A DNA stretch of 64,000 nucleotides from Vanessa cardui (GCF_905220365.1 NC_061127.1:4836001-4900000), one strand, 5' to 3'; counted from the stretch's first letter, positions 44,985-57,599 are shown. The notes: a model not told the origin generated them from the letters alone. Translations and numbers: made by a program.

Positions 44985-46828
44985 TAAATTAAATCTAATT
45001 TAATAATCTAATTTAATAATAATAAAAAATCTAATTTAATAAACTGTCCAAAAACATGTTACAATATTTTGCATTCAGATGTGTATGTTTATCAGTACTA
45101 ATATTACAAAATAATAGTGATATAATGTTCTAGTATCGCTACTTAATCTATGACGCGCAACCTGATATTGCTGTCATTTAAAAAATCAATAAATGTGTTT
45201 GTACTACAACTAGAAGATGCCAAAATAATAATAAATAATATGTTATATAGGCCTATAAGTACAATTTTAAAACCTAGAAAGCTATTGTAGTCCAGAACCG
45301 AGAATGAATATAGCTTGGGATAGATTATTTTTAACAGCAAAGCATCTGTTAGCCCCCGGTGTTGCAGGTGTCCATGGATGGTGGAAATCACTTTGCATCA
45401 GGTGAGCTCGTTTGCCCCTTATAACATAAAAAAAATTACACGACGTCGTAAAGTTTTAGTAATCAACGCATCAGAATTGGTCTCAAGGCTGGTGAAAAAC
45501 GAAAGCACTTATGATAATCAAAGAACATTATCTTAATTTACTATAGAGTAACCTGTTAGTTGGTCTTAATCTGAAAGCATGGTTACTTAGGAGCTGTTTA
45601 TTTTCGCTAACTACCTGAAATGAAAACAAAACAATTATATGTATATAAAGCCTCTATATAAGTATGATATAAGTTTAACTAAATAAACAAGCATCTAACT
45701 TTTGATTTAATTGTTTTCATATTTATATTTTTTGATTAACATTTATGTTTTAGTATTTCTTTTAAAAATACTGTTAAGTGAATGGAGACAATAATACTGT
45801 TACATAGAGTCTAGACAGAGTACCTCCCAAATGACGTATGAGATCCGCTCCGACGCCTAAATGTCCGTTGATGAAATATGATCAACGTATTGTCGTTTGC
45901 TTTGTATTAAAAAAAAAATAATACTTTTGGTGAAACTATGAGACAAAATCATTATAATAAAATTTGTGGACAGATGAACATAACATGTTTTATTATAGTG
46001 TTTGTATTAGGCGTTGAAGTTATTTATAAAAGTTTTTAATAATAAAATTGAACCCTGCGGTATGCCTGATGACATCATTAATTTATTGAGTTACGATTGT
46101 CTATCGTCACAATGAAATCAGTGATGTTTGTACTGGTAGACAGCGTGTATCGATACATTTTCTTCAACAGTATTCTTAATGTTCTATGATATTAATAAAG
46201 ATAATAATAGACGCACACGAAGCATAGTTTGATTTTTTAAATTAAATATATGTTTATTATCAATCTTGTAAAAACATTCAAGGACATGTCTTATTCTTGC
46301 AATTCTTTTGAGTTGATTATTTACTAATTATATAATCGAAATAAATCATGGCGAAGACTTATTTAAATCCAGTTACGACTAAAGACGATTATAAGTATTT
46401 AATGGGCATGATTTCGTATGATTATCTTATCTATTTCGGTTCATTCTGAGGTTGTAAAATACGATAAGATAAGTTGGAAATTTAGGCAGTCTGTTAACCT
46501 CTACACTATATGACGTATGTGACGCATATGTACATTAATATTAAGACCTCTTTCGAGAGATAACAAGACGGTCTCTAGCGTGATACAAAAAAATGTGGAC
46601 TTTATCAAGTTGTTACAAATTCAGTCAAAACAGTTCAGCAACTGTAATTATATATATGCATTAGATCGAGCAATTTATAATTTTGTACTTGAAAAGATAG
46701 TATATTTTTTAAATCGCACGTTTGATTAAATATGTCGATACTTGAGCTAGTAATTGTTGATATCAATAGTGATAATACAGACCGTGTAGCGAAGTGCACG
46801 TGTGTTTTGATTGTGACTTTAAGTGAAA
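44985..46828. other. Intergenic upstream of the fucosyltransferase cluster
   Basis: AT-rich DNA with CTAATTTAATAAT repeats next to the LINE (44990-45040) and a LINE tail fragment at 45355-45435. No gene is seen. The promoter of the first fucosyltransferase presumably lies at 46600-46820, but no TATA element stands out. Confidence 0.45.
45355..45435 (+). mobile_element. Jockey-type LINE 3' tail fragment
   Basis: GTTGCAGGTGTCCATGGATG, then CATCAGGTGAGCTCGTTTGC and an A-run. This is a short, diverged version of the 22752 tail. Confidence 0.6.
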
Positions 46829-49468
46829 ATGAGGTGTAACATAACAATTAAAACATTTTTTTTTATATCAACATTTGCGATGTTGATATTTTTATATTTA
46901 TCATTAAAAGAGGTTAAAAGCACTCATTTCAGTTTATTCAACAGTAAGATACAGAATGTAGAAGAAACAGTGGAAAAATTGATCGAGAAATTAGAAGAAT
47001 CAAAAGTAATAGAAAATTTCACAACAAATGGCATACATAAAATGAAATACATCTTGCAATGGACATCGCCTAGAAATGTTCCTTTTGTGTATATGGGAAA
47101 GGGGCAGCAAGGTTTTATAGAAAGGAATTGTAGTTACACTAACTGTTTCGTTACAAGTGATCGAAATTATCTCGGCGATTACACGAAATTCGATGTGATT
47201 GCATTCGCAGGACCTGAAATAGTACACGCATCTAAATATACGTTACCAAACAAGAGATCCCCGCATCAGAAATTTGCATTTGCAAGTATAGAATCACCTG
47301 ATTATTATCCAGTTTGTTCTGACAAACTAGATAATTTCTTTAACTGGACTTGGACTTTCAAACTTGATTCAGATGCTAGATGGGGATATGTGGTTGTTCG
47401 AGATTCAAATAATACCATTATAGGACCAAATACTGAAATGCATTGGTTAAAGCTGGAACAAGTGGATCCCGTCAGCAACGAATTCAAAGAAAAGTTAAAA
47501 ACTAAAACAAAAGCAGCGGCTTGGTTTGTCTCCAACTGCCATTCAAGGAGCGGCAGAGAAAATTATGCCCACGAATTGAATGATCAATTAAAAAAGTATA
47601 AACTAAGTGTCGATATTTATGGTCGTTGTGGATCTTTGAAGTGCCCTCCTGAAAAACACGGTGAATGTGTCAAAATGATTCAAACTGATTATTATTTTTA
47701 TTTATCATTTGAGAATTCTCTTGCTGAGGATTACGTTACTGAAAAACTATTGACAAGCTTAGAAAACAATGCTGTGCCAATTGTTTTTGGTGCTGCTAAC
47801 TATACAAGGTAATTTATTATTAAATTTATTATAGAGAAAGATTATGTTAAATGGATTATTTTACATATTCAATTATTACTAATTAATTTTCCCTATCACT
47901 GTTATTATTATCATTTGTACTTATAGATAATAATCATTCAATCAGACTAATACAAATAAGCTAAAAGTTAGCTTATGTTAAAGTAATCAATGTTCATATT
48001 TAATCCTAAACTGTTTAAATATTGTGCGATAATGGTTCATTTACATAATTCAAGATGATTTGAAATCAAACTAATTTCTTTTGATATATTTTTTCAACTC
48101 TAAACATTAATATTTCAGTTTCTCACAAATTAATTCGTTTGTAGTTGAGAAAAATATGGTAATGAAATTGTTTGATTTATTGCCTTTTTTTTGTGTCGTA
48201 GTAACTAACTGGAGTATTCTTATTTATTATCTCTTATTTTAAATATCTATTTACACATAATTGACCATCACGTTACTTAAACATGTCAACTAGTTAGTGA
48301 CCATACGACGCAATAGTTTGTTTACATTTTAACTTTTTTCTAAAAACGATTTGGCCTTTTAAAGCTTGGCATCAAACGATTCATACCTGTATATAATTGG
48401 TAATTCTTGACATTTAGCAATAAGTAAATGTTTATAAATAATTATAGTAATAATAAATATTAGACAACATTACATACATTACTCCGATCCCAATGTAAGT
48501 AGCTAAAGCACTTGTGTTATGGAAAATTAAAAATAACGACGGTACCAGAAGTACCTGGACCCAAAACCACATAGAAAAATAATGAACTTTTTCTACATTG
48601 ACTCGGCCATGTACACATACTATTACTACAACCATGGATATTTGTCAATTGATACTGAGTCATTTTGAAATTATAGCATCTTCAGTTTGTGATATTCGAG
48701 TTTCTTGTGTTATTATATTAATACACTAAAACATTAAAGCTGCTAATTTCAATTCATTAGTAATTCTTCCATCAAACACAAATTAGGAAATACCATTTTG
48801 TATTTGTAATTTCAAGCACATGAGTCATTATCTTATCTTAGATTCAAAGAGACTTTGTACGGCTCGGGCACAGGTAGAGATACGAGCCTTCCTAATGTAT
48901 AAATATCTAATATTATTTTTCCTGTGATGATAAAATCAGAGTAAATCACTGTGCAAAGTACAAAATGAATGAAATATACTTTATTGAACACAACAAACAT
49001 TTAGATATATATTAAACACAGAAAAAAAGTAAAATAAAATTAGTAAAATACAAAAACAAAAAAGAAAATATTGATAAATTGTGTCTAGTGAGTCTAATTA
49101 TCTATCTCTTTCAGACAACCCAAATAACAACAACAAAGTAATAAGGGACCTAGTTTGTGCATTCATAATGTTACATAGATCATTATTTTGTCTGTTATAG
49201 GTTCATGCCTGATGGAATATATCTGAATGCAAGACAATTAAGCGCTGAAAAGATGGCTGAGAAAATGAACGAGCTAATACTTAATCCCGATCTCTACGCA
49301 GAATATTTTAGATGGAAGAATCACTACTCGTATCATCGTCGATCAAAAACCGTAGAAACTGATGACTACTGTAGATTTTGTTCCATGCTGAATGATGAAG
49401 ATTTGGTCAAAAGAATATCAACGTATCCTAATTTTAGGAAGTGGTGGGATCCACCAAATCGTTGTTGA
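46829..49468 (+). CDS. Alpha-1,3-fucosyltransferase (GT10, C-like), copy 1
   Basis: Exons are 46829-47808 and 49201-49468, with an intron after AG of an Arg codon (phase 2; donor AAG|GTAATT, acceptor TGTTATAG). The product has 415 residues. The ATG at 46829 opens MRCNITIK. The GTG two codons before it is not a start. There is a short cytosolic tail, a signal anchor at about 8-27 (FFFISTFAMLIFLYLSL), a stem, then the catalytic domain with YILQWTSPRNVPF, DYTKFDVIAFAGPEI, KRSPHQKF, FFNWTWTFK (about 170), SRSGREN, DIYGRCG and the GT10 signature SFENSLAEDYVTEKL (about 291-305). The C-terminal CRFCSMLN and WWDPPNRC cysteines are kept. The family transfers fucose from GDP-fucose to GlcNAc in the Golgi. 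The acceptor of C-like members is not known to me. It looks intact. AATAAA lies at 49571. Confidence 0.95.
47809..49200 (+). other. Intron of fucosyltransferase copy 1 (1.4 kb)
   Basis: It is the longest of the three homologous introns. It has absorbed a reversed SINE family 3 fragment (48450-48615) and an A-rich element-tail-like stretch near 48960-49090 (AAATATACTTTATTGAACAC). Confidence 0.7.
48450..48615 (-). mobile_element. SINE family 3, 5'-truncated
   Basis: ATGTAAGTAGCTAAAGCACT, then TTTTTCTACATTGACTCGGCC. It is the reverse of 42510-42690 and lacks the tRNA-like head. Confidence 0.7.
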
Positions 49469-49570
49469 TTTAAGTATGTTTTTATGTACATTTGTGACAT
49501 TTTATAGTCTGAATTTAATTGTTGTTAATTGTTGTATCAGCAAGATAAACGAACTGACTGATGTATTAAT

Positions 49571-49580
49571 AATAAATAAA
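49571..49580 (+). terminator. Poly(A) signal of fucosyltransferase copy 1
   Basis: Two overlapping AATAAA hexamers lie about 100 nt after the stop codon. Confidence 0.6.
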
Positions 49581-50225
49581 ATGTGACACAAAATAATAAA
49601 AAGTAACGAGCAATTAATGTGAGTTTAAGAATTAATAAAAAAAGTATAAATATATATTTTATTGGTTAAGTTTTTTTATACAACATATTGTATTAAAATG
49701 TTTAAATCCGCGAATCTATATAGTAAAAATTACGACATACATGTTTTGCCCAATCGTAGTGGAATTTTGACAGGGTAATAAATCTCCGCATTGAAAATCA
49801 CTTGCATTATAATCTCAATACATTTTGTTTATCGCTTAACTTTATTTATACCAAAAAGAGTGTTTTCTGTTGTAATGTGTTAAAAGGTGTTAGAATAAGA
49901 AATAAAATGTATTTTTTTTAATTAATTTTGTTCTAACTTTTTTAACCCATGCATTATATAAATAATGTTACGTACATACATACATATTGTATATGATCAG
50001 TGTTGGACGAAAAAATAAGTTATGATGTACTTTTAAAAATCGATTCGTTATCAATCTTTATATTATTAGTTGATTTTTAAATGTGTCAGTCGTGACAGAG
50101 GCAATTGAACAGTTGGTTTGTTTACCTGTTTAGCATAGTTCCTACGAGATGTTTCAAATATGCTCGACAAACATAGCGAGTGTAAACGTAGACGCGTTTA
50201 GTGGTCACCGAGGAATCGAAGAGAA

Positions 50226-51827
50226 ATGAAAAACAATATTTTCACAAAAGTTGTTACCTACTGTTTCGTAACTGCAATTTTATTATTTCTATATAAATTA
50301 TTTATTGATCTAAAATATACAAATGACACACCAAGAGTCGAAATCGTAATAGAAAATAGAGAAAAAGTTGAAATTGTTACTGAAAGTGATACCAAATCGA
50401 AGCTAAAGTATATTTTACAATGGACCTCACCAAAAAATGTTCCATTCGTGTACATGGGTCAAGGACGACAAGGATTCATAGACAGGAACTGTTCTTTCAC
50501 CAACTGTTTCGTAACACCCAATGAATCATATCTAGGTGATTATACAAAATTTGATGTGATTGCATTTGCCGGGCCGGAAGTACGGTTTATGACGCGACAA
50601 GGTTTTTTTGATCGCTTACCCAAAAGAAGATCACCACATCAGAAATATGTTTTCGCTAGTATCGAATCCGCAGAAAATTATCCAGTCTGTACTGATACAT
50701 TCGATGGCTTTTTTAATTGGACGTGGACTTATAAATTAGATTCCGACGCGAAATGGGGATACATTGTGATACGTGATTCCACGCATAAAATAGTGGGACC
50801 TAAGAAAAATATGCATTGGATGAAATTAGAAGATATGGATCCTGTTAGTGAAAATTTAAGAAAAATATTGAGTCAAAAAACTAGGGCCGCTGCTTGGTTT
50901 ATATCTAATTGTTATTCAAGAAGTGGACGAGAAATATTTGTTCAGAGATTACAAAAGCGACTCGAGAAATACGCCCTAGATGTTGATATTTATGGTGAAT
51001 GCGGCTCTATGACGTGTCCTCGTGATAGAGACGATGAATGCAATAAACTAATTGAGAGAGATTATTATTTTTATCTTTCTTTCGAAAATTCGTTTGCTGA
51101 AGATTATGTGACGGAAAAATTATTGCACCCATTAAAGAATAACGCAGTGCCAATCGTATACGGCGGAGCGAATTACACGAGGTATATTTATTTTCAACAC
51201 TTAAGATTTGATTTAATTTATTTGTAATTATACACTTAACTTTTCAATTTATTACTTGAATATAAACTTTATTTTCTATCATAATGGTGTTAAATTACTT
51301 ATTATAATTACTCTAAATTTGATAATGTTAGGTATTATAAATGTAAATATCTTATGACTGATGATTCGGTCGCGACTTTGCTTGTCTTGTTTCAAATAAG
51401 CCTTTGTCCTGTCTTGGAGCTCGGATTTGCTTCCTACCAGATTTCATCAAATTCAGTTCAGTTCGTAAAAGAGCGACATGCAGACAAAGATACTTTTACA
51501 TTTATAATATTTATATAGATAACCGCAATTCGGCCTAAATCACTAAAATACAATTGCAGATTTATGCCTGATGGAATATATCTGAATGCAAGAGAGTTGG
51601 GTCCAGAAAAACTAGCTCTTAAAATGAACGAAATAATAAAAGATCCGGAAATGTATGCTGGTTTCTTTAAATGGAAAAATCATTATTCCTATTACGGCAG
51701 ACACGAGAGCATCGAAACGAATGACTACTGTAGATTCTGCTCGATGCTCAACGAAGAAGACTTGGTTAATACGACATCGGTTTACGAGAAATTTCGAAGC
51801 TGGTGGGACCCACCGCATCGTTGCTGA
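50226..51827 (+). CDS. Alpha-1,3-fucosyltransferase (GT10, C-like), copy 2
   Basis: Exons are 50226-51181 and 51560-51827 (donor ACGAG|GTATAT, acceptor AATTGCAG), with the same phase-2 intron position as copies 1 and 3. The product has 407 residues. It starts MKNNIFTK. The signal anchor is at about 8-27 (VVTYCFVTAILLFLYKLF). The catalytic domain keeps YILQWTSPKNVPF, DYTKFDVIAFAGPEV, FFNWTWTYK (about 163), SRSGREI, DIYGECG and SFENSFAEDYVTEKL (about 285-299), ending WWDPPHRC. It is the most divergent copy: a few extra residues at RFMTRQGFFDRLPKRRSPHQ, E instead of R in DIYGxCG, and HPLK where the others have TSLx. The start lies only 757 bp after the stop of copy 1, so its promoter region is compact. 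It is probably functional, with perhaps a different acceptor preference (inference). Confidence 0.95.
51420..51515 (-). mobile_element. Retroelement-tail-like repeat in copy 2 intron
   Basis: CAGATTTCATCAAATTCAGT, then AAAGAGCGACATGCAGACAAA and TTTATAATATTTATATAG. It is the reverse of the 11336 family, close to the branch-point region of the intron. Confidence 0.5.
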
Positions 51828-52077
51828 AGAATCGCGCTGCCATAGACGCTTTAATGTAATATGTATGTAAATTTATTTGGTGACAATTAGGTGAATGTAA
51901 TAAGTGCGTTTAATTTAATTTTTTTAAGGAGAATATTGGTGAATTATAATTTCACTTCAGGATATTATACACTGCATATAATCATAATAACTACCAAAGC
52001 CGGATATTATTTTCATTTTACAGAAATAATAGTGATGAGTATTTGTCATTGTAAAGTTTTTTTTTTTTGTTTTATAT
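51828..52077. other. 3' flank of fucosyltransferase copy 2
   Basis: It includes the 3' UTR of copy 2. No canonical AATAAA is near the stop. Confidence 0.4.
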
Positions 52078-52270
52078 AAAAGGTTGGCGGACGAACATAT
52101 GGGCCACCTGATGGTAAGTGGTCACCATCAACCATAGACAATGACGCTGTATTAATAGTACATATTAACTATTCCTTATATCGTCAATGCGCCACCAACC
52201 TTGGGAACTAAGATTCTATGTCCCTTGTGCCTGTAGTAACACTGGCTCACTCAACCTTCAAACCGAACCA
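52078..52270 (+). repeat. Dispersed repeat family 2, 3'-truncated
   Basis: AGGTTGGCGGACGAACATAT, CACCTGATGGTAAGTGGTCA and ACCAACCTTGGGAACTAAGA. It stops at AAACCGAACCAG, about two thirds through the consensus, and is preceded by a T-run. Confidence 0.8.
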
Positions 52271-53699
52271 GTTAAAGTTTTTTAATAATCTTACATGAAG
52301 GTTTTGATGATTCGCTGATCATATCTGTGTCCCGTTTTTTGCATAGTAAGGTATATTATCACTTTGCAATGAAAACTGACAAACAAAAACCGAAGATTCA
52401 TCTTTAGAACCGACTTGAATTCGTACCATTTATCTCTCATAGTATGAATATACCGATTGTATATATCTTAGAAGAAAGTCTTGTATGACAATATATTTTG
52501 GCATTTGAGAAAAATATATTTAATATTTTTTATTTAAGCCGAGAAGGAAAATGATATATTATGTTTGTATATAATTTTATTATTCAATACTTCTGTTGAC
52601 GTAATTTCAATCTCATGTTACCGGATGAGAAAATCGTATGTCGCACAACGGTTTGCATTTGCGATGTATTGTCAAAGATTTATTACTGCAGCGCTATTCT
52701 GTAAGAACAAACTCGTAACTCACCGCAAAACATCACTGTGAATATCATAATTTTATATGCAATATTGACGATAATTTTTTAGGCCACACGTATCAAAATG
52801 GCGTAACATCTTTAGTCGAAAGTCATATAATGAGTCATATCATCATGAGCTGAGAAGTGAATTCTTACAGAATCACACTGCTAGTTTTAATAGGATATAT
52901 AATATGTTTAATCTATACAGAGTTGTGTGAAGTTTGTATTACATTTTTACTGTATAGTTTTTATATATTGTAAGTTTAATGAAAGCAGTTTTAATAATGG
53001 TTTTTATTCGACGTATTTAAATTAGCAGAACGTCATTAATACGATAAGAAAATACTCTCTACGTATTGTTTCATGTTTAATATTTTTATAATAATTATTC
53101 ATGATCTTTGGGAGTAAGATACTTCTAAAGATCAGGAGTATTGATGTAAATTAATTCAGGATTTTAAGGCAGGTGTACATGAAATGTCGCATAAATAAAT
53201 ATAATTTATTTATAGAATTTTACCATAAAAATATATTTGGTCTAACTACAGATTATAATTACTTACTGTACCTATTTCAATTACTTTATGTTTTAAAATA
53301 TTTCAAAGACGAAGAGATATAAATAAATACAAATAAATATAAAATCAAAAACAATTTTATTTCCTTGTATTTATTCTTCCTTTAATTTATCTTGAAATAG
53401 TTAGTTATTCACCAACCGCTTTCGATTGGATTCGTAGTAAAATTTATATTTATATAAGATACGCTTAATTTTTAAGTGATAATTATTCTTATCTATAAAA
53501 AGAGAACGCGAATTATTTGAGTTTGTTTGTGACTATGTTTATATAGAAAATAAACTGTGATGATACATCATCTTTTATTCAAATTCTTTCTTCATTTGAA
53601 GTGTACCTACATACCCAAAATTATGAATGTAGAGGACGCATTTTGTATATTTGTTATAAAGACAATTTTAAATCCCACCTTTGATTTGATTATATTTAT

Positions 53700-53940
53700 T
53701 AGGTTGGGGAATGTGCAAAAAGACCTGATGACTAGTGGTCACCATCGTACACAGATATTGGCTCCGTTAGAAATATTAATCAACTCTTATTTCATCAAAA
53801 TGTGACCTAAGGTTGGAACTAAGATGTTATGTTTCCTGTATCTGTAGTTACACAAGCTGGGATGAACTTGAGTAAGGGTAATTACCCTTCAAAGAACACA
53901 AAAACATCAACAACTGCTTGGCAGCAGGCTTAAAGATACC
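53700..53940 (+). repeat. Dispersed repeat family 2, old copy
   Basis: GGTTGGGGAATGTGCAAAAA, CTAGTGGTCACCATCGTAC and GGAACTAAGATGTTATGTTT in family order. Confidence 0.55.
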
Positions 53941-53973
53941 TGAATTCCAGATGATCATAGGTTATTTATTGTG

Positions 53974-53977
<4 letters not shown>

Positions 53978-54011
<34 letters not shown>
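53978..54011. repeat. (TA)n microsatellite
   Basis: An uninterrupted TA run of just over 30 bp. Confidence 0.9.
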
Positions 54012-54016
<5 letters not shown>

Positions 54017-55094
54017 CATTTATAATATAAGTCGTGCATCTTAAAAACTTATATTCATTTATAGCTTAGACATTTCATTGCTATAATATAAATACTTTGA
54101 GTTACTATAATAAAAATCTTTGAGTTGGTAAAAATTAAGAAATGAAATTGTGGATATGATAGTGCAAATTAATAAAGACATTAATACCGATACTAAAAAA
54201 TAAAGACAGCAGATCAATTTCTCAGTTAGGCCTAACGAACAGTGAGTTATTAATGAAGTCACACATACATACATATGTACAAATATTTTTTGATTACTTA
54301 ACATAACCCAAGTGCTAATGCTCCAACAGATTATTTTCCTTCGCACGTTGCAGGTACAGAGAAATTCTCATACAAATCATAGTTAATAAAGATGACTGTA
54401 TAGACAATATCATGATACTCTGTAAATTGTGTTCTTTGAATATAAAATACACTACAAGAATTATTGTTTGGATTTGCTTGAAACGCACTAGAATAAAATT
54501 ATTAGTATAAATAATTTTAACACAATACTAAGGCACTGTATTTATAATAGCTGTACAAGAAATCGTCGCTGCTCTTTTGTCAATAAAAATAGAGAACATG
54601 GAATGGTTGAACAAACTGTAGAAGCAGATAATCTTACTTCAAAGAAGGTGAATCTGTTTATGCACAGATTGACAGAACAGCGGGGTATGATAAAATGAAA
54701 CCAGCTATTATATACAGCTAACAACCCGTATGCACTTACACAATGAATAGCAGCAGTAATTATGGATAATCACCCTAGTTCCAATAGAGTACATTTTAAA
54801 ATATTATGCGGACCTCACCTTATAGAAATATCGTCACCAGAGCCTGTGTGCTCTTCACAGCTGTAAATACAAATGGTTTGCTTTTGTTAACAGCGAAGTA
54901 TTAAATTGATTTCTTGTTTCTGAGTCTGTTATAACAGTTTGATTTTTTGCCATTTAACCAAATCGTGATAAGCGTGTTAAAAATCAAATATTACAAACTA
55001 CATTAACTTGATTAAAAATTTTAATTATGTTGACTAAAACAAATCGTTTTTTTGTTAAATCGTTAAGTTAAAGAGTTTGAGTCTCGAAGAAATT

Positions 55095-55285
55095 ATTGAC
55101 TCGAGGATTAAAAGTGCCAGTGAGTGAGGGTTTTTCCTGCGCGCCCTTAGGAAGGGACAAATGCGGGTCTCGAGGTTACCCTACCTACCCGGGCTGTTCC
55201 TCCCCGGTAGCCTCAGCTACCGCATCATCTAATTTTGACCCGATGGGTCAGGGTCCTTGGACCCAGTGGTTAATATTGCCAGTGT
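55095..55285 (+). mobile_element. GC-rich hairpin-bearing block, probably transposon-derived
   Basis: An abrupt GC-rich island with short perfect hairpins: GGTAGC-CTCA-GCTACC and GGGTCC-TT-GGACCC. It contains CCTACCTACCCGGGCTGTTC and GAAGGGACAAATGCGGGTCT. Composition is unlike its surroundings. It may be part of a retrotransposon 3' UTR. No coding motif is present. Confidence 0.4.
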
Positions 55286-55886
55286 TAAATTCAGTGTAAA
55301 TGGAATAGAGGGCGCATTGTTGCACCAACTTAATATTCCTACTGTGATTTTTTCTAATTTCATTGACCATTCCAAATGTGACTGAAATATATAATGGTAC
55401 AACAACGTTATTTATCTCTGTACATCATTTTAAAACTATATGTTTAGTCAAACCGCATTTTGATTAGATATATTCTGAATTTAAACAATATCTTGTTTAG
55501 TTAAACATTATATGCATATTGTTATATTTATGACAGTCCAATTTCGACAATACATTACAAGTACGTGATAAGGGAATCTAAATTAAAAATTTAAATTTTA
55601 ATTAAATTAACAAATTTTAACCTTATAATATTATTGCAGACGATAATTTACAGACTGTATTCTTATATGCATATTTGTTTTTAAAGTGTTCTTGCATTAC
55701 CATTCGAAAGAAAATACATTGATACATGTTGTATTATGTTTATTTCTGTGTTAGTATATATTGTTCTGTTGCACTTACATGGCATATGTAATTAGGTATA
55801 TTGTGTATTAAATACAATTGCTTCAGTTATGTTTTGTAAAGAAACCATAAAGTGATGTGCTAGTTTGACGATGACTCGAAGTGAAA

Positions 55887-57449
55887 ATGAGGTGTAATTT
55901 GTTGGTAAAACCTTTTTTTTACTTATCAACGATACTGATGTTAATCTTTCTATATATTTCATTTTACAATAACAAACAGATAGAACAAGAATCAGATGAT
56001 AAATTGATATCCGAATTAGAAAAGAAATACGCGGAAATTTCTGCTGAAGACAGCATACCTGAAATGAAATACATATTGCAATGGACTTCACCTAATAACA
56101 TACCTTTCAAATATTTGGGGAAAGGTCAAAAAGTATTCATAGACAGGCACTGCATTTATAATAACTGTTTTGTGACGAGTGACAGGTATTTACTCGGTGA
56201 TTATACAAAGTTCGATGTAATTGCATTTGCTGGACCAGAAATAGTGCACGTTTCTAGAGAATCGTTACCGGATAAGAGATCACCGCATCAGAAATTTGTG
56301 TTTGCTAGTTTAGAATCGCCAGATTATTATCCAGTTTGTTCAGATAACTTGGATAATTTCTTTAACTGGACGTGGACTTACAAAGTTAACTCAGACGAAA
56401 GATGGGGCTATATGGTCGTGAGAAATGCAAGCAATGCAGTTGTAGGACCAAATGCGGAAATGCATTGGATACAATGGTCAGAAATGGATTCTGTATGCGA
56501 CGATTTCAAAGCAAAGTTGAAAACGAAAACGAAAGCAGCGGCTTGGTTTGTTTCCAACTGTAATTCCAGAAGTGGGAGGGAACATTTTGTGAATAGATTA
56601 AACAAAGAATTAAAAAAGTATGACCTAAACGTTGATATTTATGGTCGCTGTGGACCACTAAAGTGTCCTCGGGATAAACACAAAGAATGTGTCAAAATGC
56701 TTGAAAAAGATTATTATTTTTATTTATCATTTGAGAATTCGTTTGCCGAGGATTACGTGACTGAAAAACTATTAACAAGCTTAAATAATAATGTTGTGCC
56801 AATTGTCTTCGGTGCTGCTAACTATACGAGGTAATTTTGTACCTTTATTATTCAATGATAAGCTATATTCACTGGCACAAAAAATATACCCACAATAACA
56901 GCATGTAAATTTCCCACTGCTGGGCTAAGGCCTCCTCGCCCTTTGAGGAGAAGGTATTTTGGAACATTTGGTGGAATATACATGTGGCAGAATTTCTACG
57001 ATATTAGACACATGCAGGTTTCCTCACGATGTCTTTCTTCACCGCCGAGCACGAGATGAATTATAAACTGAATATTAATGTTCCAAACCTTCTCCTCAAA
57101 GGAAGAGGAGGCCTTAGCCCAGCGGTGTGAAGTGAAAATTATTTGACAGTTATTATATGTATTCATTTATTTTTTTTACAGATTCATGCCAGATGGTATG
57201 TACCTGAATGCAAGAGAATTGGGCCCAGTAAAGTTGGCCGAGAAAATGAACGAGCTTATATTAAATCCAGATCTCTATGCGGACTACTTCAGATGGAAGA
57301 ATCACTATTCATATCATCATAAATCTGAAAGTAAAGAAACTGATGAATATTGTAGATTTTGTTCGATGCTAAATAACAAAGAATTGGTCCAAGAAATTAC
57401 AACTTATCCTAACTTTAGGCAATGGTGGGACCCTCCTAATCGTTGTTGA
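55887..57449 (+). CDS. Alpha-1,3-fucosyltransferase (GT10, C-like), copy 3
   Basis: Exons are 55887-56830 and 57182-57449 (donor ACGAG|GTAATT, acceptor TTTTTTACAG), with the same phase-2 intron. The product has 403 residues. The ATG at 55887 opens MRCNLLVK, as in copy 1. The signal anchor is at about 8-27 (PFFYLSTILMLIFLYISF), with a shorter stem than copy 1. It keeps YILQWTSPNNIPF, DYTKFDVIAFAGPEI, SLPDKRSPHQKFVF, FFNWTWTYK (about 158), SRSGREH, DIYGRCG and SFENSFAEDYVTEKL (about 278-292), ending WWDPPNRC. It is closest to copy 1 throughout. The RNCS sequon of copies 1 and 2 is RHCI here, so one potential glycosylation site is lost. It looks intact. AATAAA lies at 57587. Confidence 0.95.
56893..57075 (-). 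mobile_element. SINE family 1 piece in copy 3 intron, reversed
   Basis: GCATGTAAATTTCCCACTGC, GGGCTAAGGCCTCCTCGCCC and TTCACCGCCGAGCACGAGAT, with no tRNA-like head. It fills about half of the 351-bp intron. Confidence 0.8.
57080..57130 (+). mobile_element. SINE family 1 3' piece, forward
   Basis: TTCCAAACCTTCTCCTCAAA then GGCCTTAGCCCAGCGGTGTG. It stands opposite to the piece at 56893-57075, giving an inverted pair inside the intron about 50 bp before the acceptor. Confidence 0.75.
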
Positions 57450-57586
57450 TTGAATTCGTTGTACAGCTTGTTTATATGTATATATTGTAGTTAATACTGC
57501 TAAATAAGTATCCGATATTTTTTTGTCCGTGTCTCAATACTTCCGCGCGCTAATTGCCACGATCTGGCTGTTGATGACGTAAATTA

Positions 57587-57592
57587 AATAAA
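57587..57592 (+). terminator. Poly(A) signal of fucosyltransferase copy 3
   Basis: AATAAA about 140 nt after the stop codon, in ACGTAAATTAAATAAATG. Confidence 0.55.
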
Positions 57593-57599
57593 TGAATGA

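Larger units (their letters stand above)
52271..55886. other. Spacer between fucosyltransferase copies 2 and 3
   Basis: AT-rich DNA with a diverged family 2 repeat (53700-53940), a (TA)n run (53978-54010) and a GC-rich hairpin block (55095-55285). No fucosyltransferase exon remnant could be seen. Confidence 0.5.
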
